A stretch of DNA of 23,154 bases from a virus. Position numbers and translations under genes: made by a program. The stretch's first letter is position 1; each line of letters opens with the position of its first letter. The stretch is taken from positions 1 through 23,154 of the IMG/VR virus record IMGVR_UViG_3300008448_000685. The stretch is one strand, 5' to 3'. This document shows, one piece after another, positions 1-5,970 of this stretch. Below the pieces are notes generated by a model that saw only the letters and a program-made list of their open reading frames with translations, made no database searches and was not told where the DNA came from.

Positions 1-1287
1 GACCAATAGCTGCACACCAACACCAGACGTTGAGCCTGAGCCGCGAACAGCCACATCAATCGTGCGCCCACTGTTGTTTGTGTAGTTGGTTGATAGCGCC
101 CTTGATCCTCCAACCTGCTTCCAAACTTGTCCATAACCCGACAACCAAAGCGCCAAAGGCTCCGCACTGCCAGCAACCAAACTAGGCGCAGTGGCCCACG
201 TTCCCGCAGTAGCTTGCGTGGATTCAATGAACCGCAGAATGCGATAGGGGACGTTCGTTCGAGCCGTGGTGCTGTAGACCACAGTCGCAGAATCTGCCGC
301 GCCTGCGCCGCCCTCTGCCGTGGTGCTAATGACTCCGTTTTCGGAAATGTCTACAGCGCCAGCCAAATTAACCACGGCCAGCTCAATAGTGCCCGCGTTG
401 TTTAAGGCTAGAACTGCCAAGCGGGACAGCGTGGCATTAGTCGTTCCAAGCGTCGAGCCGCTGCTGATGACAAGGTTTGCAGGCGTGCCGCTGACCGTGG
501 TAACAGCGCCGTTGCCTAGCGTAGTGTTGCGAAAATCAAGCGTCATCGCACCGCAGGAGATGGTCAAAGCGTTTGCCGCGACCGAAGCCGTAACAGGTGC
601 AATGGCCGTTTGACCAACCGATGCCGACAGCGTACCGGCAGCCAGCGTGAGCCCCGCACCAATGGTGATTTCTTCAGCGGGACCAGTGCTCGCTGTCGTG
701 CGACCCAAGAGACGACCAGTCGGTATCAAGTCCTCACGCACTCCAAGCAAAACACGCGCTGCAGCAGCGTTCAATGCAGACACCAAGGAAGCGCCAAACG
801 CGGATGCCGGAACGGTTAATGCGCCAATTGCAGCAATTGCCTTGCCCAGTGCATCAAACGCCAAGAAGGTGTTGGCCCGCTCAGCCACCGATGGCAAAAC
901 CACAGGAGCTGCCGTGTCGCCAGCAGGCAGTCCAACCGTCAGCCCAGCGCGATAACCAGCGTCTTGCTGTGCCTGCCACAAGCGGTCAAAGTCTTGATCC
1001 AGCACGTCCGACGGCAGATCGCCGTTCAGTGGGTAGTCCGTGCTTCTGGTGAGTGGTATGTCGCGCAGCAGTTCGACCAGCACTCCGTTGGCTGGGGCTA
1101 CTGAGAACGTGACATCCCCGCCGGCCTGCACCCCGATCCCGCCAATGGTGAAGCCGCTAACCTGCGGCACACCATCCAACTGCACCACAAGGTCACCGGC
1201 CTGCAGAACCTGAAACGTGAATCCGAAGACGGTGGTGACGCCGTTTGCTGTGTGCGCGTTGTATGGGGTCTGTGCAACGACGGTCAT
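1..1287 (-). CDS. Tail fibre protein, T7 gp17-type anchor (3' end outside window)
   Basis: The frame is open for 429 codons from the ATG at 1287 to the left edge, so the protein is incomplete. Residues 1-110 look like the virion-anchoring domain of podovirus tail fibres: YNAHTANGVTTVFGFTF, then VVQLDGVPQ, FSVAPANGV, TDYPLNGDLPS and a helix DRLWQAQQDAG. Residues 115-350 are Ala/Thr/Gly/Ser-rich, as in a fibrous shaft. Residues 355-429 (VPYRILRFIESTQATAGTW, then QVWKQVGGSRA and YTNNSGRTI) resemble a small beta module common in phage fibres. An AAAAGG Shine-Dalgarno six bases ahead supports the start. It follows the large terminase, as the last virion gene seen, and should bind the host surface. 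Receptor specificity and the true C-terminus cannot be seen. Naming as a fibre is confident. Confidence 0.9.
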   Translation of the reverse strand, partial: MTVVAQTPYNAHTANGVTTVFGFTFQVLQAGDLVVQLDGVPQVSGFTIGGIGVQAGGDVTFSVAPANGVLVELLRDIPLTRSTDYPLNGDLPSDVLDQDFDRLWQAQQDAGYRAGLTVGLPAGDTAAPVVLPSVAERANTFLAFDALGKAIAAIGALTVPASAFGASLVSALNAAAARVLLGVREDLIPTGRLLGRTTASTGPAEEITIGAGLTLAAGTLSASVGQTAIAPVTASVAANALTISCGAMTLDFRNTTLGNGAVTTVSGTPANLVISSGSTLGTTNATLSRLAVLALNNAGTIELAVVNLAGAVDISENGVISTTAEGGAGAADSATVVYSTTARTNVPYRILRFIESTQATAGTWATAPSLVAGSAEPLALWLSGYGQVWKQVGGSRALSTNYTNNSGRTIDVAVRGSGSTSGVGVQLLV

Positions 1288-1289
1288 GC

Positions 1290-1321
1290 GGGGCCTTTTG
1301 CGGGTGGCCCCAGGCTGGGGC
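1290..1321 (-). promoter_or_regulatory. Two alternative hairpins over the fibre ribosome binding site
   Basis: In the leader between terminase and fibre, GCCCCA and TGGGGC (1307-1321) can pair around a three-base loop. The same GGGGCC (minus strand 1311-1306) can instead pair with GGCCCC (1295-1290). The second fold buries the GG of the AAAAGG ribosome site in a stem. The two folds share bases and exclude each other. A role in setting fibre translation is inference. Confidence 0.4.
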
Positions 1322-1323
1322 GA

Positions 1324-2940
1324 TCAGGTCTCCAGCTCGTAGGTGTGGCTGTTGACCAGTGGTCGCCAATCTTGTTTTGAAACCTCGTTCGCATTCCCGA
1401 CGAAATGACCAATGCGGGCCGGTGCATCGGTGACTGCACCAGCGCCTGCGTCCAAGAAGTCGTCAGGCTGTTCCGTGATTGCCGGGTTCCAGTCGCGCAT
1501 CTGATCCCACAGGTCGCCGTTGAGCACGTCCACATGAGCCCACAGGTGGCCGGACTGGATCAACGGCTCCAGCGCTTCCAGAATCCGCTTGTTCTTGTTG
1601 GCGGTGGCGTCCACCTCTTTGACGGCGCACCGCAACTGGCGGCGCTTGATTGCTGCCCGCAAGAACGCCGGGGCGAACCGACCTATGCCGTTCGTCTCCA
1701 CCGTCACCCTGGGCACCTGGAACTTCTCAATCAGGTCACAGAGCTGCCAGACCTGCCCACCCGATGGAACGCCCTTCTCGTCAGTTTCGGCAACGTCTCC
1801 GGTGAGCGCTGCCACCTGGTGCCAGTAGTGCCGGCCTGCCGCGTCTTGCAGGTCTAAGACTGCCGCCGACACATCGCTGTTGGCCTTGCCGCTCGATGGG
1901 TCCCAGCGCAGGGACATGCCAACGATCTGCACACTTCCAAGCCAGCAGGTCAGGGTCTTGTTCTGAGTCACAAAGCGCGGCTGGCAGTCGTAGGCTTTCA
2001 CCCGCTTGGGGTCGAGCCTGATCTCGTGGATGGGCTTTGAGTGCAGTTGGTACTGACTGTCCCACTCGTTAATGGTGCGGGTCTTGCGTCGGCGTTTCTC
2101 AAGCTCTTTGCCGTCGAACCTCTCGGGCCATGCCACCCCCGCGTAGCAGTCAATCAGCCCACCTGGCGCGCTGGCGAAGACCAGCCGCTTGCCCTGCATC
2201 TTGTAGTCCGTGCCAGCAACCAAAAGCCGGGCCGACTTGCCGATTCCCCAGAACACGAACTCCGGCACGAAGGGCAGTTCATACGCCGCGATGGTGGCGC
2301 TCTCAATTCGGTGTTCTTGGTCAAACATGCGGATGGTCAGGCAGTCGGCACCGGCCTGCTCTTGCTCGTCATAGATGCTGTCGTGGGTGTGCGGCGTGCC
2401 CACAAACAGCATGCGCCCGCCGGGCACCAAGATGTGCACTTGCTCACCCAGCCGGTAGCGCAGCTTCTCTCTGGCATCGGTGGTCTGGATGTTCCGTGGC
2501 ACCTCGACATCATCGTTCTGTGCCTCATCGGCCCGCGCGCTGGTGACGTTCGACAGGATGCCTCGGGCGTACATGCTGGCGTTTCTGGGGTCGATAGCCC
2601 CATTGACCCACCACTCAGAGACCCCGCCCTCACGGAACATGCCTCGAGTGAGTGGGTGATTGCGCAGCACGTTCTGGGTGTCGCGGCTGGTCTTGTAGGC
2701 CGTGGGGTCTGCCTCGCTCTGGTGCAGGATGCGGTAGGTGGGGTCGGAGTAATACCGCCAAGCGTTGTAAACCGCCAGGATGGTGGACTTGGAAAACCCT
2801 CGGTGAGCCCGAAGAACAGCGACCTCGCCACGGTGCTGCATCCAATGGCAGACGCGCAGATGGACAGGGGGCACCTTCCACTTGCGCCGCTTGGCCCACA
2901 GCAGGTAGAACGCTGCAAAGGAAATGTCAGGGCTTGCCAT
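1324..2940 (-). CDS. terL: Terminase large subunit (packaging ATPase and nuclease)
   Basis: 538 aa, the usual length for T7 gp19-type terminases. The motor domain shows the Walker A variant AHRGFSKST at residues 45-53, an acidic cluster NDDVEVP at 142-148 in the Walker B position, and a coupling motif LFVGTPH at 178-184. The nuclease half shows the expected acidic residues: D347 in RWDPSSG, E415 in VETNGIG, and D493/D494/D497 in DDFLDAG. The enzyme should pump DNA into the prohead through the portal and cut concatemers. Residues about 224-270 carry a small beta-rich insert. The strand before the Walker B acids reads ADEAQN, unusually polar. The start at 2940 overlaps the preceding gene by 14 bases, which suggests coupled translation. 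Identification is firm. Confidence 0.95.
   Translation of the reverse strand: MASPDISFAAFYLLWAKRRKWKVPPVHLRVCHWMQHRGEVAVLRAHRGFSKSTILAVYNAWRYYSDPTYRILHQSEADPTAYKTSRDTQNVLRNHPLTRGMFREGGVSEWWVNGAIDPRNASMYARGILSNVTSARADEAQNDDVEVPRNIQTTDAREKLRYRLGEQVHILVPGGRMLFVGTPHTHDSIYDEQEQAGADCLTIRMFDQEHRIESATIAAYELPFVPEFVFWGIGKSARLLVAGTDYKMQGKRLVFASAPGGLIDCYAGVAWPERFDGKELEKRRRKTRTINEWDSQYQLHSKPIHEIRLDPKRVKAYDCQPRFVTQNKTLTCWLGSVQIVGMSLRWDPSSGKANSDVSAAVLDLQDAAGRHYWHQVAALTGDVAETDEKGVPSGGQVWQLCDLIEKFQVPRVTVETNGIGRFAPAFLRAAIKRRQLRCAVKEVDATANKNKRILEALEPLIQSGHLWAHVDVLNGDLWDQMRDWNPAITEQPDDFLDAGAGAVTDAPARIGHFVGNANEVSKQDWRPLVNSHTYELET
1394..1407 (-). repeat. Degenerate third copy of the CATTTCATCGGGAAACC element
   Basis: On the minus strand, CATTTCGTCGGGAATGCGAA starts at 1407 and matches 17 of the first 20 bases of the element at 15503. 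It lies inside the terminase 3' end, about 100 bases upstream of the tail fibre start. It codes HFVGNAN here, a different reading from the other copies. It may be a chance match. Confidence 0.35.
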
Positions 2941-3286
2941 GGACGCGGCGGTCGAATTCCTTCTTGCCGGTTTGCAGGCGCTTCAAGATCGCATCGGCTT
3001 CCTTTTCCGCCGCCTTGACTTCTTGGTCTAGGTTGGCATCCGACAGCGGGTCGTCTCCGTCCTTTTTGCCGTCAATGCTGGCGATCAGCGCTTCCGTGCG
3101 GTTCAGCACCCCGATGCTGGCCAGCGCCATCTTGCGGCACCAGTAGGCGTCTCCGCGTTCCTGCTGGGTCAGCTCGCTGGGCAGCTTGTCCTTGCCCACC
3201 CAGCCGTCGGGGTCGGCATCACTGAGAACGACATCGGCCAGCTTCTCGGTCAATGCCCTCAAGCGTTCTTTCTGGTCTTCACGCAT
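2927..3286 (-). CDS. Probable terminase small subunit (119 aa)
   Basis: The chosen start is the ATG at 3286, not the upstream in-frame codon at 3352, because GGAGG lies six bases ahead and the start overlaps the preceding stop as TGATG. The protein is charged and mostly helical: MREDQKERLRALTEKLADVV at 1-20, a central QQERGDAYWCRKMALASIGVL, and a Lys/Glu-rich coiled-coil end. Position directly before terL and size fit the DNA-recognition subunit, which guides the large subunit to the packaging site. I see no diagnostic motif, so the role rests on context and general shape. It could instead be an unrelated small phage protein. Confidence 0.6.
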   Translation of the reverse strand: MREDQKERLRALTEKLADVVLSDADPDGWVGKDKLPSELTQQERGDAYWCRKMALASIGVLNRTEALIASIDGKKDGDDPLSDANLDQEVKAAEKEADAILKRLQTGKKEFDRRVHGKP

Positions 3287-5775
3287 CACGATCCTCCAAT
3301 GGCTGACATGTCGGGAGCGCGCATCTCGTCGAATCCGGCACCCGGCTCCCACCAGTAACCGCCGCCCCAGTCGTTCTGGTGTCTTGCCTTTTGGCGCGCA
3401 AGATAGCCTGGGCTCAGGTTCTCCTGCAGACCGTGCAGCAGCAGATGGTCAAGCGCTGCTTTGCTGTACCAGAGGTTGATGTAGGGCAAGTGCCCCTTGG
3501 CAAACCGCAGGCCCTCGGCTCCGATGTGGGTGTCCTTACCCGCCATGGCTTCATCGACGTTGCCCTTGGTCAGTTCCCACAGGTCTGCGGCACTGCCGAA
3601 GGACGGGCCCAGCGTCAGGCGTCCAAGCGAATCCAGCGGCGAGCGGTCCTGCGTGGTGTCGCCCAAGATGATGTCGCTCAAGAACCCTGCGCCGCCACCC
3701 TGAGCCGCTGCCCGGCCCCAGAACTTCGGCGTCGTCATGTCCACCGGGTCCTTGCCCTGGACAACCTGCTTGGCTTGGAACGCAATGGCACCAAGGGCGG
3801 TCGTGGTCAGGAACAGCGCCGCGGCATAGGCTGCCTTGTTGGCCGTCAATGGAGCGCCGTCCAAGCCCTTGTCGCCCTCCAACATGCGCCGCCAGTGGCG
3901 AGAGATCATGGCAATCGGAAAGCTCTTGAACTGCATGGTCATGCGGGCCAGCTCGCCCACGCCAGTGCCTGCCTGTTGCGCTCCCCACGTCTGCACGGCG
4001 CGAGTCGCCAAGTCCGGGTTCATGACCGCGTATTCGCTCTCGTCGGTGATGAATCCCAAAATCTTGGCGGTCACCTCGCTTGAGCGTGCGTCCCCGCTGG
4101 CTGCAATGGCCTCCGGCGTCAGGAACTTCGCCCCTTGGAAGTCGGTGAGCTTCGCTTGAGTCACCACATCCCAGTCGGCTTCGGTGATGCCCTTGCGGCC
4201 CAAGTGCGAACGGTCCCACTCGGTCAGGTCGGCCCACTTCTTGTCTGCCAGCTTGGCGAGGCCCTGCATCATCGTCATGCTGAAGCCGCGCCGCATGGTG
4301 TCGGTCCAGGCGTTCATGAGCGAGAGCTTCATCGTCGAGTTGGCCAGCCTGCCCGACCAGTTGTTGGCGATGTTCTCGCCAGCCCAGCGGTTCAGGTCGC
4401 CGATCATGGATTCAGCGATCAGGCCGTGGCTCGTCAGGAACTCGCGCACCTCTGGGCTGGCCTGCTTGCCGACGTTCTTGATCATGTCCCAGTAGGGCAG
4501 CCGGTTGTAACCCGTGGTCACCGCCATGGTTCCCAGGTCGGTGATGCTCGAAATCACAGCCCCGGCCAGCTTGCCGAAGACCTGCACATTTCGGATGTTC
4601 TGCCCCACGGCAGCCAAGCGTGCGCTGTCCGGTGCGCCCGCTTTGCCGCTCATGATGTCCCAGTAGGCTTGGGGACGGTTAAGGAATGAGCGCTCCACCT
4701 TGCCGCCATCTGCTCGCGCAGCCAAGTCGTTCTGCAGGCGGAACTGCGCTTCCGGGTTTGGCCCGTAGCGCTCGATCATGGCGATGTCGCGGGCCATTGC
4801 TGCCACATGCCCGATCATGGCGTCGTACATCGAGCCGCGCCCAAACTGGCTCAGATAGGTGGTGTAGGCCTCACCGTCCTTGAAGTGAATCTGCCGTGAG
4901 TCGCTGCCCTTGTTGACTCGGGCGCCTGATCCAGTGAACTGGCCCGGTGCAGTTTTGTTCAGGCCGTCGGTGGCAATGGTTTCGTGCGCGGCCCGCAGGA
5001 AATCCAGCACCTCGGCATCGTTCATGCGGCTGCCGTCTTCCCTGATGTACCGAGAACGGTCCAGCAGCGGCAGGGTTTGGTCGGCCCACTTCTGAGCGCC
5101 AGCATTGCGCACGCGCGCTGAATCATGGGGCTGTGGCAGGTAGCCGTAAGCCAGTCGGCCCACATCCCCGCCGGCGGCGTTGAACCGCTGGCGCATGCTC
5201 TCGATGACGTTCAGCCAAGCCTTGGCCCCGTTTTTGGCCAGAGTGTTGCCGGTGCCGCCCTTGCCGTTGGCGAACACCTCATTGACCAGATCGCGGGTCA
5301 TCTGCGGGTTCTCGGCGTCGAACAGGAACATCAGCGACTTCCGCCCGAAGCCCGCGCCCTGCCCGCTGCCAGAGGCCTCGATCAAGTCCACCAACTGAGA
5401 CACCGACTCGCGCTTGACGCCATCGGCATAGAGGTTCGTGTTGTTGATGTCTTCGACCAGCGCGCGCGACTGGCCGCTGCCGATGTTGGCGCGCAGATCG
5501 GCGATGCGCTGTGCCGTGGCCGCGGTGGCCAAGGCCTGCCGCTGCACGTTGGCAACCTTGCGCGCTGCCTCGGCTTGCAAGTCCTGCATGGCCGCTGTAG
5601 CTGCTGCCATCACGCGGTCGTTCATGGGCATGGCCTGCCACTTCGGGATGTCGGCCATGGCCAGACGCTTCATGGCGGCGTTCATGCGGTCGTCAATGGC
5701 CTTGAGCTCGGACGGCCTCAGCTCTCGTCCGGCCCGCAGGTTGACAGCCCGGATGCAATCGGGTTTCATCGCCAT
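3286..5775 (-). CDS. Large internal virion / DNA-ejection protein (T7 gp16-like position)
   Basis: 829 aa when started at the ATG at 5775, which has an AAAGGTGAG ribosome site; a second ATG lies six bases on at 5769. The longer in-frame extension to 5868 is Gly/Asp-rich and looks non-coding. The protein is largely helical with Ala/Gln-rich stretches near the N-terminus and many Trp/Met-rich amphipathic segments. One clear hydrophobic helix, AAYAAALFLTTTALGAIAF, lies in the last quarter. I see no lytic transglycosylase motif like that of T7 gp16. Size, helix content and place after two other large internal proteins suggest an ejected core protein that helps DNA cross the envelope. The assignment is by context, not by a recognised domain. 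Confidence 0.75.
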   Translation of the reverse strand: MAMKPDCIRAVNLRAGRELRPSELKAIDDRMNAAMKRLAMADIPKWQAMPMNDRVMAAATAAMQDLQAEAARKVANVQRQALATAATAQRIADLRANIGSGQSRALVEDINNTNLYADGVKRESVSQLVDLIEASGSGQGAGFGRKSLMFLFDAENPQMTRDLVNEVFANGKGGTGNTLAKNGAKAWLNVIESMRQRFNAAGGDVGRLAYGYLPQPHDSARVRNAGAQKWADQTLPLLDRSRYIREDGSRMNDAEVLDFLRAAHETIATDGLNKTAPGQFTGSGARVNKGSDSRQIHFKDGEAYTTYLSQFGRGSMYDAMIGHVAAMARDIAMIERYGPNPEAQFRLQNDLAARADGGKVERSFLNRPQAYWDIMSGKAGAPDSARLAAVGQNIRNVQVFGKLAGAVISSITDLGTMAVTTGYNRLPYWDMIKNVGKQASPEVREFLTSHGLIAESMIGDLNRWAGENIANNWSGRLANSTMKLSLMNAWTDTMRRGFSMTMMQGLAKLADKKWADLTEWDRSHLGRKGITEADWDVVTQAKLTDFQGAKFLTPEAIAASGDARSSEVTAKILGFITDESEYAVMNPDLATRAVQTWGAQQAGTGVGELARMTMQFKSFPIAMISRHWRRMLEGDKGLDGAPLTANKAAYAAALFLTTTALGAIAFQAKQVVQGKDPVDMTTPKFWGRAAAQGGGAGFLSDIILGDTTQDRSPLDSLGRLTLGPSFGSAADLWELTKGNVDEAMAGKDTHIGAEGLRFAKGHLPYINLWYSKAALDHLLLHGLQENLSPGYLARQKARHQNDWGGGYWWEPGAGFDEMRAPDMSAIGGS
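5741..5769 (+). promoter_or_regulatory. Candidate sigma70-like promoter on the plus strand
   Basis: TTGACA at 5741-5746, a 17-base spacer, then TTTCAT at 5764-5769 (four of six matches to the -10 consensus). Transcription would be expected to start about seven bases later, near 5776, exactly where the plus-strand ORF opens with GTG. It overlaps the start of the gp16-like gene. A TTGACA alone is expected several times by chance in this window; position and spacing make this one notable. Confidence 0.4.
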
Positions 5776-5970
5776 GTGCTCACCTTTCTGAAAACCGCCG
5801 CCATCATCGCGGCGATGGTCGCCATCATTCCGCTCAGCATCTGGGCTGCCACCGGCAACTGGCGGCACGGACTACACGCGCTGCGCGAATACCTCACCGC
5901 CATGGCCGTGATCGTCGTGCCAGTGCTGCTGCTGGCTGGGTTGGTGCTGGTCACTGAACACCTGTTCTGA
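5776..5970 (+). CDS. Candidate antisense small membrane protein, two helices
   Basis: This 64-aa plus-strand ORF (GTG start) fills the only sizeable gap in the tightly packed minus-strand ejection cluster. It predicts two clean membrane helices: about residues 6-25 (KTAAIIAAMVAIIPLSIW) and 40-60 (YLTAMAVIVVPVLLLAGLVL). A polar link with NWRHGLHALRE joins them, and the end is TEHLF. Leucines are mostly CTG. No Shine-Dalgarno is seen, but a sigma70-like promoter would start the transcript on the GTG, giving a leaderless message. Third codon positions coincide with those of the competing minus-strand ORF, so codon bias cannot choose the strand. If real, it may be a prophage-expressed moron. Superinfection exclusion is one guess from its place among ejection genes. 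Confidence 0.4.
   Translation: MLTFLKTAAIIAAMVAIIPLSIWAATGNWRHGLHALREYLTAMAVIVVPVLLLAGLVLVTEHLF

Noticed and set aside
127-1052. Several short plus-strand ORFs near the left edge
   Set aside because: They are antisense to a 429-codon open frame with clear tail fibre features.
2041-3018. Long plus-strand ORF (325 aa) opposite the large terminase
   Set aside because: Shadow of terL: no ribosome site, Pro/Gly/His-rich composition, and the minus-strand frame has all terminase motifs.
5776-5868. N-terminal extension of the gp16-like protein
   Set aside because: The extra 31 residues are Gly/Asp/Arg-rich and antisense to the membrane ORF; the ATG at 5775 has a good ribosome site.
5766-5954. Minus-strand 62-aa ORF in the gap before the gp16-like gene
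   Set aside because: Not fully excluded: it has a GTG start overlapping the previous stop and an AGG six bases ahead. I ranked it below the plus-strand ORF because its Ser/Thr runs look like the reverse of leucine-rich membrane helices.
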